DNA from: Roseisolibacter agri | Lineage (GTDB): Bacteria; Gemmatimonadota; Gemmatimonadetes; Gemmatimonadales; Gemmatimonadaceae | Direction of reading: 5' to 3' | DNA: 64,000 bases | Assembly: GCF_030159095.1 (NCBI RefSeq) | Contig: NZ_BRXS01000001.1 | Span: 248,001 to 312,000 of the forward strand | Notes under the pieces: generated by a model | Told to the model about the DNA's origin: nothing | The model's database searches: none | What the model saw: only the letters and a program-made list of their open reading frames with translations | Position numbers and translations under genes: made by a program | In this document: one piece after another, positions 45,828 to 55,155 of the stretch | Position numbering within the stretch: the stretch's first letter is position 1 | Layout of the letters: each line of letters starts with the position of its first letter

Positions 45828-46607
45828 TCATCGCGCCATCCACCCGCCGTCGACCACGAGCACGTGCCCGTTGACGTAGTCGGCGGCCGGCGAGGCGAGG
45901 AAGACGACGGCGCCCGCCAGGTCCTCGGGCGTGCCCCAGCGCGCGGCCGGGATGCGCGCCGAGATCTGCTCCAGGCGCACCGGGTCCTGGCGCAGGCGCT
46001 CGGTGTTGTCGGTCTCGAAGTAGCCGGGCGCCACCGCGTTCACCTGCACGCCGTGGCGCGCCCACTCGTTGGCGAGCGCCTTCGTGAGCCCCGCGACGGC
46101 GTGCTTGCTGGCCGTGTAGGCGGGCACGGTGATGCCGCCCTGGAACGAGAGCAGCGACGCGACGTTGACGATCTTGCCGCGGCCGCGCGCCACCATCCCG
46201 CGCCCCAGCCGCTGCGACAGCACCCACACCGCGTCGAGGTTGGGGCGGAGCACCGCCTCCCACTCCTCGAACGGATAGTCCACCGCCGGGTGGCGGCGGA
46301 TGGTGCCCGCGTTGTTCACGAGGACGTCGATGTCGCCCGCCTCGCGCTCGGCCGCGTCGGCCAGCGCCAGCACCGCGTCGCGGTCCGAGTGGTCGGCCTC
46401 CAGCTGCCAGGCGCGGCGCCCGAGCGCACGCACCGCGGCCGCCGTGTCGTCGGTGCCGCTGCGCTTCGTGCTCGCGCACACCACGTCGGCGCCCGCCTGC
46501 GCCAGGCCCACGGCGATCGCCTGCCCGAGCCCGCGGCTGGCGCCGGTGACGAGCGCGGTGCGGCCCGCGAGCGAGAATCGCGCGAGATGCGCGTTCGCGT
46601 CGCTCAT
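45828..46607 (-). CDS. kduD: 2-deoxy-D-gluconate 3-dehydrogenase / KduD
   Basis: This 259-residue SDR has cofactor loop TGASRGLG (21-28), NNAGTIRRHPAVDY (a KduD hallmark), catalytic Tyr164 and Lys168 (YTASK) and C-terminal VDGGWMAR. It reduces the 2,5-diketo-3-deoxygluconate made by KduI to 2-keto-3-deoxygluconate. The ATG overlaps the GH105 stop by 4 nt. Confidence 0.94.
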   Translation of the reverse strand: MSDANAHLARFSLAGRTALVTGASRGLGQAIAVGLAQAGADVVCASTKRSGTDDTAAAVRALGRRAWQLEADHSDRDAVLALADAAEREAGDIDVLVNNAGTIRRHPAVDYPFEEWEAVLRPNLDAVWVLSQRLGRGMVARGRGKIVNVASLLSFQGGITVPAYTASKHAVAGLTKALANEWARHGVQVNAVAPGYFETDNTERLRQDPVRLEQISARIPAARWGTPEDLAGAVVFLASPAADYVNGHVLVVDGGWMAR

Positions 46608-47908
46608 CGGCCCAGCTCCAGCGCGGCGAGGATGAAGGGGCCCACGCCCTTGTAGTCGTCGGTCACGACCGGCTCGCTGACGTAGTACGCGAACGAGCCG
46701 TCGCGGTACGAGCCGTCCCTGCGGAGCGAGCCGCCCAGTCCCGACACCTGCACGACGTTGATGAGCGACACGGTGCCGTCCGGGTTCTCGCGCACGAGGT
46801 TGGAGAGGAGGCCGTCGAAGCCGCGCTCGGCCACGCGGCGGTAGCGCGCGTCGAGGTAGCCGAGCCGCGCGCCCTTGGCGAGCGCGTAGGCGAACATGCT
46901 GGAGGCGCTCGCCTCCAGGTAGTTGCCGGCGCGGTTGGGCTGGTCCATCACGTCCCACCAGAGCCCCGTCACCGGGTCCTGCACGCGCGCGATGCCGTCC
47001 GCCGCGTCGCGCAGCGTCTGCACGATCGCCGCGCGGTCGGGATGGCTGCTGGGCAGGTGGTCGAGGGTCTCGACGACGGCGACGACGTACCATCCCATCG
47101 CGCGGCCCCAGACGTTGGGCGAGAGGCCCGTCGCGCTGTCGGCCCACTTCTGCGCGCGCGCGGCGTCCCAGCCGTGGTACATGAGGTTCGTGCGCGGGTC
47201 GCGCGTGTGCCGCGCCACTAGCAGGAACTGCCGCGCCACGTCGTCGAACGCGGAGTCGCGCGCGGCGGGCGTGGCCAGGCTGCGCGCGTACTGGGCGGCG
47301 AACGGCTGCGCCATGAACAGCCCGTCCAGCCACATCTGCTGCGGGTAGACCTGCTTGTGCCAGAAGCCGCCCTCGCTCGTGCGCGGGTGCGTGCGCAGCT
47401 GCGCGCGCAGCCGGTCGGCGGCCTGGCGGTAGCGGGCGTCCTTCGTGCGCTCGTGCAGCGACAGCAGCACGCGTCCCGGCGCCACGTGGTCGAGGTTGTA
47501 CTCCTCCGGCTCGTAGCCGTCGATGCTGCCGTCGGCCTTCACGAACCGGTCCATGTTCCGCTGCACGTAGGCGAGCATCGCCGTGTCGCGCCGCGCCTGG
47601 CCGACCTTCTCGATGGCGCCGAGGACCACGCCCGCGGTGTAGTCCCAGCGGCGGTGCACCTGCGGGTTACGGCGCATGACGGATTCGGCGACGCGCGCCG
47701 ACCATGGGCGGCCGCCGGACGGCCGCGGGCGCGGCGGCGCGTGCGGGATCGCGAGCGGCGCGTCGTTCGGCTGCGCGCTGCCCTCGCCGAGCTGGATGGA
47801 GGCCGGCAGGTGCTTCACGTCCGGCGCCGTCTGCGCGCGCGCGGTGGGCGCGAGCGCGCACAGCGCCATCGTGACGGCGAGAACGGAGGAGGTGTGGAGT
47901 CGGGTCAT
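46604..47908 (-). CDS. Unsaturated rhamnogalacturonyl hydrolase (GH105)
   Basis: This 434-residue secreted (alpha/alpha)6-barrel enzyme has a signal peptide ending ARAQ, then RWDYTAGVVL, MWLDGLFM with catalytic Asp195, WGRAMGWYVVAVVETL and a C-terminal DDYKGVGPFILAALE. GH105 removes 4,5-unsaturated galacturonyl ends left by pectate or rhamnogalacturonan lyases. A poly-Pro/Arg insertion (residues 55-66) precedes the domain. It starts 4 nt after the polygalacturonase gene. Confidence 0.93.
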   Translation of the reverse strand: MTRLHTSSVLAVTMALCALAPTARAQTAPDVKHLPASIQLGEGSAQPNDAPLAIPHAPPRPRPSGGRPWSARVAESVMRRNPQVHRRWDYTAGVVLGAIEKVGQARRDTAMLAYVQRNMDRFVKADGSIDGYEPEEYNLDHVAPGRVLLSLHERTKDARYRQAADRLRAQLRTHPRTSEGGFWHKQVYPQQMWLDGLFMAQPFAAQYARSLATPAARDSAFDDVARQFLLVARHTRDPRTNLMYHGWDAARAQKWADSATGLSPNVWGRAMGWYVVAVVETLDHLPSSHPDRAAIVQTLRDAADGIARVQDPVTGLWWDVMDQPNRAGNYLEASASSMFAYALAKGARLGYLDARYRRVAERGFDGLLSNLVRENPDGTVSLINVVQVSGLGGSLRRDGSYRDGSFAYYVSEPVVTDDYKGVGPFILAALELGR

Positions 47909-47912
47909 TCGG

Positions 47913-49310
47913 TCAGCCGATCGTCGCCGGCAGCGCCAGCGGCGCGCCGTTGAGGCGCACGTTCTCCAGGCGCAGGCCCGTGACGTGCCGGATCTCGTGC
48001 GGGGCGGGCGTCGCGCGGACGGCGACGTCGCGCAGCACCAGGTCGCGCAGGGGCGCGTCCGGCACGCCGACGGCGCGGATGCCGGTCTTCGCGCGCTCGC
48101 ACGTCACGCGCTCGATGCGCACGTCGCGGACGTCGGGCGGGAACTTCCCGCCCCGGTAGCCCTGGTAGGCCGTCGTGAAGTTCACGAACAACTCGGCCTC
48201 GCGCATCGTCACGTCGCGGATGCGCACGTGCGTGATCGACCCGCCGCGGTCGAGGTTCGTCTTGAAGTAGATGCCCGTGAAGGTCGAGCCCACGCGGACG
48301 TCGTGCAGGAAGACGTTGCGGATCCCGCCCGACATCTCGCTGCCCAGGCAGAGCGCCGCCTTCAGCGACGTCATGTCGCAGTCGCGGAGGACGATGTTCT
48401 CCGACGCCTGGCCCACGCGCCACCCGTCCTGGTCGCGCCCCGACTTGATGGCGATGCAGTCGTCGCCGGTGTCGAAGGTGCACTTCTCCACCAGCACGTC
48501 CGTCGACGACTCGGGATCGATGCCGTCGTTGTTCGGGTTGTGGCTGCGCACGGTCACGCCGCGCACGGTCACGTTCTGGCAGTAGACCGGGTGGATCCCC
48601 CAGAACGGCGCGTCGACGACGGAGAAGCCCTCCAGCAGCACGTCGCGGCAGCCCCACAGCTGGATCATGCCGGGGCGCAGGAAGTGCCCGGGGCCGAAGA
48701 CGCGCTCGTGGACCGGCACGCCGTCGATCCCCATCTGCCGCAGCCGGTTCACGTCCGCGTCCTGCCGCGCGCGCCAGCCGGCGAAGGTGGCCTTGCCGTT
48801 CCCGTCGAGCGTCCCGCGCCCGGTGATCGCGACGCCGGTCGCCTGGTAGGCGTAGACGAGCGGCGAGTAGTTGAGGCACTCCGTCCCCTCCCACCGCGTG
48901 AGCACGAGCGGCAGGTAGTGCGCGGGATCGGCGCTGAAGCGCACCGTCGCGCCCTCGGCCAGGTGCAGCTCGACGCGGCTCTTGAGGTGGATCGGGCCGT
49001 CGCACCGCCACGCGCCCTTCGACACCACCACGCGTCCGCCGCCGGCCGCGTTGGCGGCGGCGACGGCGCGCGCGATCGCGGGGCGGCAGTCGGTCGCGCC
49101 GTCGGCCACGCCGCCGAACGCCGTCACCGCGAAGTCGCGCGCGGGGAACGTCGGCGGGCGGATGCGCGCCAGGATCGCCGCCAGCTCGCGCGCGTCGTCG
49201 TCGGGCGCAGGCGCCGGCGTCTGCGCGCCCGCGTCCACGCGCGGGAGCCCGAGCGCGGTGCCCGCGCCGACCGCCAGGCCGGCGCGCAGCAGGTCGCGGC
49301 GCGTCGGCAT
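47913..49310 (-). CDS. Polygalacturonase-type GH28, Tat-exported
   Basis: This 465-residue right-handed beta-helix protein has a twin-arginine signal (TRRDLLRAGLAVGAG). GH28 catalytic segments are PNNDGIDPES (Asp262), TGDDCIAIKSG (Asp283/284), GSEMSGG in place of the classical GHG, and IYFKTN for RIK. It should hydrolyse galacturonan, perhaps as an exo-enzyme on oligomers. It lies 2 nt from the second GH28 gene and shares its domain layout. Confidence 0.92.
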   Translation of the reverse strand: MPTRRDLLRAGLAVGAGTALGLPRVDAGAQTPAPAPDDDARELAAILARIRPPTFPARDFAVTAFGGVADGATDCRPAIARAVAAANAAGGGRVVVSKGAWRCDGPIHLKSRVELHLAEGATVRFSADPAHYLPLVLTRWEGTECLNYSPLVYAYQATGVAITGRGTLDGNGKATFAGWRARQDADVNRLRQMGIDGVPVHERVFGPGHFLRPGMIQLWGCRDVLLEGFSVVDAPFWGIHPVYCQNVTVRGVTVRSHNPNNDGIDPESSTDVLVEKCTFDTGDDCIAIKSGRDQDGWRVGQASENIVLRDCDMTSLKAALCLGSEMSGGIRNVFLHDVRVGSTFTGIYFKTNLDRGGSITHVRIRDVTMREAELFVNFTTAYQGYRGGKFPPDVRDVRIERVTCERAKTGIRAVGVPDAPLRDLVLRDVAVRATPAPHEIRHVTGLRLENVRLNGAPLALPATIG

Positions 49311-49312
49311 CG

Positions 49313-50764
49313 CTACGCGCCCACGGCCTGGCCGTTCACCTGCACGTTGCGCAGCACCAGCCCGCGCACGCCGTCGGTGACGTTGCCCTTCTCCACGCCA
49401 TCGAAGCGGCAGTCGATCACGCGCACGTCCGAGATCTCGGAGCTCGCGTAGGCGCGCATGTAGAGCCCGTGCTTGCTCTTCCGGCTGGTGACGCGCAGCA
49501 GCTCGACGTCCCGCACGACCGGGCGGAAGGGGCCCTTCTCCCCCTCCTCGTAGTACAGGTCCACCGACAGCACCGAGTCGGCGACCGTGCCCACGGTCAC
49601 GTCGCGCATGTAGACGTGCTCCAGCACCCCACCGCGCATCGCGTTGTTCTTGAAGCGCAGCGCGCGGTCGAGGTTCGGGCTGTCCATCTGGCACTTCTCG
49701 GTGAACACGTTGCGCACGCCGCCCGAGATCTCGCTGCCGATCGTCACGCCGCCGTGGCCGTCCTTCATGCGGCAGTTGCGGATGACGACGTTCTCCGTCG
49801 GCACCGCCAGGCGGCGGCCGTCGGCGTTGCGCCCCGACTTGATGGCGATGCAGTCGTCGCCGGTGTCGAAGTAGCAGTCCTCGATCAGCACGTCGCGGCA
49901 CGACTCGGGGTCGCAGCCGTCGTTGTTGGGACCGTGCGTCTCGATCCGCACGCCGCGCACGGTGACGTTCGTGCACAGCACCGGGTGGATCTCCCACATC
50001 GGCGAGTTGTGGATCGTCACGCCCTCGATCAGGACGTTCGTGCACCGGTACGGCTGGATGAACTGCGGCCGCAGGTAGCTGCCCTCGGCGAAGACGCGCT
50101 GCGCCACCGGCGTCCCCCCCTCGACCATCGCCATCAGCCGGTCGCGCGCGGGCTTCTGCGTCGGCATCCCGTCGCGCCAGCCGTCCTCCTTGCCGCCCTT
50201 CCACGGCCACCAGTGCGTGGTGTCGGCCTGGCCGTCCAGCACCCCCTCGCCGGTCACCGCGACGTCGCGCTCGTCGAGCGCGTAGATGAGCGGCGAGTAG
50301 CCCATCATCTCCATCCCCTCCCAGCGCGTCAGCACGGTGGGGAGGTACGCGCGGGGGTCCTGGCTGAACGCGACCGTCGCGTCCTTCATCACGTGCAGGT
50401 TCACGCGGCTGCGCAGGCGGATCGGTCCGGTGAGCCAGCGGCCCGGCGGCACCGTCACGCGCCCGCCGCCCGCCGCGCGGCACGCTTCGATCGCGCGCGC
50501 GAACGCCTGCGTGCAGTCCGTCCGGCCGTCGCCCACCGCGCCGTACGTGCGGACGTCGAAGTCGCGCTGCGGGAACGTCGGCGGCACGATGCGGCCGAGG
50601 ATCTCCGGCACGAGGTCCCAGCCCGTGGCACGCGAGGCGGTCGCGCCCGCACGTGGGGCCGTGCGGCAGCCGAGCAGCAGCGACGGCGCGGCGAGCAGCG
50701 CGCCGGCGCCGAGGAGCGTCTGCCGCGCGAAGTCGCGGCGGGACGGATGAGGGGACGCGGACAT
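49313..50764 (-). CDS. Polygalacturonase-type GH28, Tat-exported lipoprotein
   Basis: This 483-residue beta-helix enzyme has a Tat signal (SRRDFARQTLLGAG) followed by a lipobox-like LLLG-C at Cys33, so it is probably a Tat-dependent lipoprotein. Catalytic segments are PNNDGCDPES, TGDDCIAIKSG, GSEISGG and LRFKNN. Surface anchoring next to the soluble paralog may divide work between long chains and oligomers. Gap to the pectate lyase gene is 37 nt. Confidence 0.92.
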   Translation of the reverse strand: MSASPHPSRRDFARQTLLGAGALLAAPSLLLGCRTAPRAGATASRATGWDLVPEILGRIVPPTFPQRDFDVRTYGAVGDGRTDCTQAFARAIEACRAAGGGRVTVPPGRWLTGPIRLRSRVNLHVMKDATVAFSQDPRAYLPTVLTRWEGMEMMGYSPLIYALDERDVAVTGEGVLDGQADTTHWWPWKGGKEDGWRDGMPTQKPARDRLMAMVEGGTPVAQRVFAEGSYLRPQFIQPYRCTNVLIEGVTIHNSPMWEIHPVLCTNVTVRGVRIETHGPNNDGCDPESCRDVLIEDCYFDTGDDCIAIKSGRNADGRRLAVPTENVVIRNCRMKDGHGGVTIGSEISGGVRNVFTEKCQMDSPNLDRALRFKNNAMRGGVLEHVYMRDVTVGTVADSVLSVDLYYEEGEKGPFRPVVRDVELLRVTSRKSKHGLYMRAYASSEISDVRVIDCRFDGVEKGNVTDGVRGLVLRNVQVNGQAVGA

Positions 50765-50801
50765 CGGGAGGACCTCGCGGTGGATCGGCGTCGACTCGCG
50801 C

Positions 50802-52103
50802 TCAGCGCGCGGCGGGCGACTGCTGCTTGGTGACGCGCGGCGCGGGCGGCGCGGGCGTCGCGGGCGCGGCGCCGTCGGCCGGGTGCGTGCGCGCCCAGCG
50901 CTCGTAGCGGCGCAGCGCGCTCGCGGGCTCGTAGCTGTACCACGCGTAGCCCGAGCGCCGGTCGGTGAGCTGGTTCCAGTCGTACAGCTTCACGCCGTCG
51001 CGGTTGCTGAAGATCGGGCGGTTCGTGCCCAGCTCCGCGAGCCGCGCCCACACCGGGCCGGCGCCCGGCTCCGCGCGCAGGCCGGTCTGGTAGTCGTAGC
51101 GGATGTCCTTCAGCGCCGTCTTCCGGAACCACGCCGCCGCCGCGTGCACGGCGGCCTGCACGGGCGGGATCGGATCGGGCTGCGCCATCAGGAAATCGAG
51201 CAGGTTCGCGCTCTCCTTGCCGCTCAGCCCCACCAGCTCGTAGCTGCGCGCCATGATGGGCGCGAGCGTGATGGGATCGTGCTGCTGCCCCCACGCGGTG
51301 CGCACGCCGTCCACCACCACCTGGCTCGACACGATGCACTCGGTGCCGCGCGCGACCGCCGATGCGGCCCGCGCGCGCGTCGCGTCGTCGGCGCCACCGA
51401 GCTTCGCGGTCGCGACGTCCTTCAGCAGCTGCAGCACGTTCACCGTCGCGTCGTCGTTGAACGTCGCCGCGTCGTGGTAGCCGCCCTGCAGCGGGAAGAC
51501 CTGCGGGAAGCAGCCGGTGGGGAGCTGCGCGCGCAGCAGGTACGTCACGCCGCGCCCGAACGCCGCGCGCTCGGGCGCACCGGCCGCCGCCTCGCCCGCG
51601 GCCAGCGCCGCGCCCAGGTAGCGCAGCTGCTCGATGGTCGCGTCGTTGTCGATCGTCGGCACGTACGACCAGCCGTCGCCCTCGGTGCCGAACGCGGTGC
51701 CCGGCGCGCGCGGCACGCGCACGTCCAGCCGCTTGCTCCAGCCGCCGCTCGGCGTCTGCCACGTGAGCAGCGCGCGCGTGAGCGCGCGCCCCGAGTCGCT
51801 CGCGAGCCACGCCGCGGTCATCGACGGCTGCGTGCGGAAGCCCGCGTGCTTGGGTGCCGGCGCCATGCGGTCGCGTCCCACCGACGCCAGCTCGCGGCGC
51901 ATCGCCTCGCGGTCCAGGCGGCGCAGCGAGTCCGACGTCGCGACGTACGCCTCCCACGCGCGGCGCTGCGCGTCCGGCAGCGCGGCGATGCGCGCGGGCG
52001 CGAGCAGCTCGCCCGTCGCGGGCTTCTGCGCGCCCGCCCGCGGCGCGGCACACGCGGCCGCCGCCACGCCGATGGCGAGCGTCGCGACGCGGGCGTGCCT
52101 CAT
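50802..52103 (-). CDS. Pectate lyase, PL10 family
   Basis: This 433-residue secreted lyase has a signal peptide ending PRAGAQ. PL10 features are TWQTPSGGWSK, TIDNDATIEQLRYL, FPLQGGYHDAATFNDDATV, WGQQHDP and ARSYELVGLSGKES. It cleaves polygalacturonate by beta-elimination and yields unsaturated ends for GH105, GH88 and KdgF. The C-terminal 35 residues are Pro/Ala-rich. The start overlaps the transporter stop by 4 nt. Confidence 0.93.
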   Translation of the reverse strand: MRHARVATLAIGVAAAACAAPRAGAQKPATGELLAPARIAALPDAQRRAWEAYVATSDSLRRLDREAMRRELASVGRDRMAPAPKHAGFRTQPSMTAAWLASDSGRALTRALLTWQTPSGGWSKRLDVRVPRAPGTAFGTEGDGWSYVPTIDNDATIEQLRYLGAALAAGEAAAGAPERAAFGRGVTYLLRAQLPTGCFPQVFPLQGGYHDAATFNDDATVNVLQLLKDVATAKLGGADDATRARAASAVARGTECIVSSQVVVDGVRTAWGQQHDPITLAPIMARSYELVGLSGKESANLLDFLMAQPDPIPPVQAAVHAAAAWFRKTALKDIRYDYQTGLRAEPGAGPVWARLAELGTNRPIFSNRDGVKLYDWNQLTDRRSGYAWYSYEPASALRRYERWARTHPADGAAPATPAPPAPRVTKQQSPAAR

Positions 52104-53467
52104 CCGCGCGCCACCGCGCCGTCGATCGGCGCCGGCTCCAGGCGCGGCACGATCACGTGGATCACGAACAGGCCCACGACGTACGCCAGCCCGCACACCA
52201 CGAACACCGGGCCGTAGTCGCCCGCGTGCGTCTGCAGGTAGGCGCCGGTCGCGCGCTGGAACGCGAAGCCGCCCAGCGCGCCCGCGCAGCCACCGATGCC
52301 GACGATCGACGCCACCGCGCGACGCGGGAAGAGGTCGGTCGTGAGCGTGAACAGGTTCGCCGACCACCACTGGTGCGCGGCCGCGGCCACCGACACGATC
52401 GCGACGGCGAGCCACATGCTGTCGACGCGCGGCGCCAGCATCGTCGGCACGATGGCCGCCGCGGCGATGCCCATCGTCGTCTTGCGCGCGCGGTTCGCGG
52501 ACCAGCCGCGCTTCAGGAACGCGCCCGACACCCAGCCGCCCGCCACCGAGCCGACGTCGGCGAACAGGTAGATCGCGATCAGCGGCGCGGCCAGCCCGGC
52601 CAGCTTGATGCCGAAGCGCGCGTCCAGGAACTTGGGCAGCCAGAACAGATAGAACCACCACACCGGATCGGTGAGCAGCTTCCCGAGCGCGAACGCCCAC
52701 GTCTGCTTGTAGCCCAGCAGCGTGCCCCACGGGATCGGCGTCGTGGGCTCCACCGCGTCGCTGCGGATGTACGCCAGCTCGCCGGCCGACAGCTTGGGAT
52801 GCTCCTCGGGCTTGCGGTAGATCGCGAGCCAGAGCGCGAGCCAGACGAACCCGAACGCGCCGGTGACGATGAACGCCCAGCGCCACCCCCACGTGAGCGC
52901 GATCCACGGCACGATGAGCGGCGTGATGATCGCGCCGACGTTCGAGCCGGCGTTGAAGATCCCCGTCGCGAACGCGCGCTCCTTCTTCGGGAACCACTCC
53001 GCCACCGTCTTGATGGCGCCGGGGAAGTTGCCCGACTCGCCGAGGCCGAGCGCGAAGCGCGCGACGCTGAAGCCCGTGGCCGACCGCGCCAGCGCGTGCG
53101 CCATCGCCGCCGCGCTCCAGATCACGATCGCCACCGAGAAGCCCTTCCGGGTCCCGATGCGGTCCATCAGCCGCCCGATCGTCAGGAAGCCGAGCGCGTA
53201 CGCGAAGGTGAACCACGACACGATCGCGCCGTACTCCGCCTCGTTCCAGCCGATCTCGGTCTGCAGCGTCGGCGCCAGGATGCCGAGCACCTGGCGGTCG
53301 ATGTAGTTGATCGTCGTCGCCAGGAAGAGCAGCGCGCAGATCGTCCACCGGTAGCGGCCGACCGCGGCGGCCGCGCCGCCCGGCGTGGGCGCGGCGGGAG
53401 GCGCGCTGGTCGTGCGCGGCGAGAGCTTCGGCGCCAGCCCGTCGGCGGGCGGCTGCTGGGTGGCCAT
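52100..53467 (-). CDS. MFS hexuronate-type transporter (ExuT-like)
   Basis: This 455-residue, 12-helix carrier has a long Pro/Ala-rich cytoplasmic N-terminus of about 35 residues. NYIDRQVLGILAPTLQ, GRLMDRIGTRKGF, RFALGLGESGNFPGAIKTVAEWFP and WRWAF match ACS-family hexuronate carriers. Its place between kdgK and PL10 points to galacturonate or glucuronate uptake. It differs from the carrier at 17175, which may serve unsaturated uronates. Confidence 0.9.
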   Translation of the reverse strand: MATQQPPADGLAPKLSPRTTSAPPAAPTPGGAAAAVGRYRWTICALLFLATTINYIDRQVLGILAPTLQTEIGWNEAEYGAIVSWFTFAYALGFLTIGRLMDRIGTRKGFSVAIVIWSAAAMAHALARSATGFSVARFALGLGESGNFPGAIKTVAEWFPKKERAFATGIFNAGSNVGAIITPLIVPWIALTWGWRWAFIVTGAFGFVWLALWLAIYRKPEEHPKLSAGELAYIRSDAVEPTTPIPWGTLLGYKQTWAFALGKLLTDPVWWFYLFWLPKFLDARFGIKLAGLAAPLIAIYLFADVGSVAGGWVSGAFLKRGWSANRARKTTMGIAAAAIVPTMLAPRVDSMWLAVAIVSVAAAAHQWWSANLFTLTTDLFPRRAVASIVGIGGCAGALGGFAFQRATGAYLQTHAGDYGPVFVVCGLAYVVGLFVIHVIVPRLEPAPIDGAVARG

Positions 53468-53473
53468 GGCGAC

Positions 53474-54472
53474 CTACCGGTGGGAGGAGAGGAGCCGCTC
53501 GACCTCGTCCGCCGTCACGCGGTTGAAGTCTCCGGGGATCGTGAGCTTGAGCGCGCTCGCCGCCGTGGCGAAGCGCACCGCGTGGGCCGGCGACCGGCCC
53601 TCGAGCAGCGCGTGCAGCAGGCCCGCGACGAAGCTGTCGCCGCCGCCCACGCGGTCCACCACCTGCACCTGGTGCCGCCCGCCCTCGTGCATCGCGCCGT
53701 CCGCGGCATCCCACAGGAACGCCTGCCACCCGTGCTCGCTCGCCGAGATCGTCTCGCGCTGCGTGATCGCGACCCGCGTGCACCCGAACAGCTCGTGCAC
53801 CTTCTCGGCGGTCGCGCGCAGCGCCTCGGGCGGCTCGGGGATCGTGCCCGCGGTCGTGATGCCGAGCATCGTCTCGATCGCGCCGGGATTCGCGATCAGC
53901 AGCTGCGCGCGCTTCGCGATCGGCTGCAGGATCGGCTTCGGGTCGCGGCCCACCCAGAGCGCGGGGCGGAAGTTGAGGTCGAGGCTCACCGGGACCGACG
54001 CGGCGCGCGCGGCGTTCAGCGCCGCGTGCACGGAGCGCAGCGGCCCCTCGCCCAGCGCCGGCGTGATGCCCGAGACGTGGAACCACTCGGCGCCGCGCAG
54101 CACGGCGTCCCAGTGCACGTGCTCCGGCTCGATCTCCGAGAACGCGCTGCCCGCGCGGTCGTACACCACGCGCAGCGGCCGCACGTCGGCGCCGCCCTCC
54201 ACGAAGTAGAGGCCCATGCGCGCGCCGCCGCGCGCGCACGCGCGCACGCCGACGCCCTCGGCGCGGAGCGCGGCCAGCGCCGCGTCGCCCAGGGCGTTCG
54301 ACGGGACGCGCGTCACGTGCTCCACGCGCGCGCCGAAGTGCGCCAGGCTCGCCGCGGTGTTCGCCTCGCTGCCGCCGAAGTAGGTGCGCAGCGTCGGCGA
54401 CTGGAACAGCCGCTCGTGCCCGGGCGGCGAGAGGCGCATCAGCACCTCGCCGAAGGTGACGACGCGCTTCAT
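53474..54472 (-). CDS. kdgK: 2-keto-3-deoxygluconate kinase
   Basis: This 332-residue PfkB-family sugar kinase has FGEVLMRLSPP at the N-terminus, GGSEANTAASLAHFG, SLDLNFRPALW and the ATP/catalytic motif DRVGGGDSFVAGL near the C-terminus. It phosphorylates 2-keto-3-deoxygluconate to KDPG, where the saturated and unsaturated uronate branches meet. ATG overlaps the kdgA stop by 4 nt, and the KDPG aldolase is the adjacent gene. Confidence 0.92.
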   Translation of the reverse strand: MKRVVTFGEVLMRLSPPGHERLFQSPTLRTYFGGSEANTAASLAHFGARVEHVTRVPSNALGDAALAALRAEGVGVRACARGGARMGLYFVEGGADVRPLRVVYDRAGSAFSEIEPEHVHWDAVLRGAEWFHVSGITPALGEGPLRSVHAALNAARAASVPVSLDLNFRPALWVGRDPKPILQPIAKRAQLLIANPGAIETMLGITTAGTIPEPPEALRATAEKVHELFGCTRVAITQRETISASEHGWQAFLWDAADGAMHEGGRHQVQVVDRVGGGDSFVAGLLHALLEGRSPAHAVRFATAASALKLTIPGDFNRVTADEVERLLSSHR

Positions 54473-55155
54473 GCGCCCACCCCCGTTAGTGCGCCGCGCA
54501 CGGCGGCGACGTTCTCGCTCGTCTGCCGCGCGCGCGCGGTGATCGCGGCCATGTCGTTCGCCGCCACCAGCTTCGCGTCCACCAGCGCGGAGCCGAGCCC
54601 CGCCGCGACCGCGCCCGCGCGCAGCCAGTCGCCGACGTTCGCCGGCGTCACGCCGCCGGTCGGCATCAGCCGCAGGAACGGCATCGGCGCCATCACGCCC
54701 TTCAGGTACGCCGGCCCGAGCGTGTCCGCCGGGAAGACCTTCACGACGTCGGCGCCCGCCTCGTGCGCGGTGAGGATCTCGGTCGGCGTGTATGCGCCCG
54801 GCATCGCGGGCACGCCCTGCCGGTGCGACTCCGCCACGACCTCGGCGCGGAAGACGGGGCTCACGACGTACGTCGCGCCCGCCTCGACGGCGCGGCGCGC
54901 GGTGTCGGCGTCGAGCACCGAGCCCGCGCCCACCAGCAGCGCGTCGCCGCCGGCCTTCCGCAGCGTCGCGATGAGCTCGAGCGCGCCGGGCGTGGTGAGC
55001 GTCAGCTCGATGGCGGTCACGCCGCCGGCGGCCAGCGCGTCCACCACCGCCAGCGCGCGCTCGGCGTCGGGGAGGCGCACCACGGCCACCGCGCCGCGCG
55101 CCACCAGGTCGTCCACGATGCGCCGACGGGCGTCGGCGTGGGGGGCAGGATGCAT
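54469..55155 (-). CDS. kdgA: KDPG/KHG aldolase
   Basis: This 228-residue class I aldolase has the Schiff-base Lys139 in ADVVKVFPADTLG, Glu50 in GVTAIELTLTTPGA, and LMPTGGVTPANV for phosphate binding. It splits 2-keto-3-deoxy-6-phosphogluconate to pyruvate and glyceraldehyde-3-phosphate. The start shares one nt with the uxaB stop. Confidence 0.94.
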   Translation of the reverse strand: MHPAPHADARRRIVDDLVARGAVAVVRLPDAERALAVVDALAAGGVTAIELTLTTPGALELIATLRKAGGDALLVGAGSVLDADTARRAVEAGATYVVSPVFRAEVVAESHRQGVPAMPGAYTPTEILTAHEAGADVVKVFPADTLGPAYLKGVMAPMPFLRLMPTGGVTPANVGDWLRAGAVAAGLGSALVDAKLVAANDMAAITARARQTSENVAAVRGALTGVGA

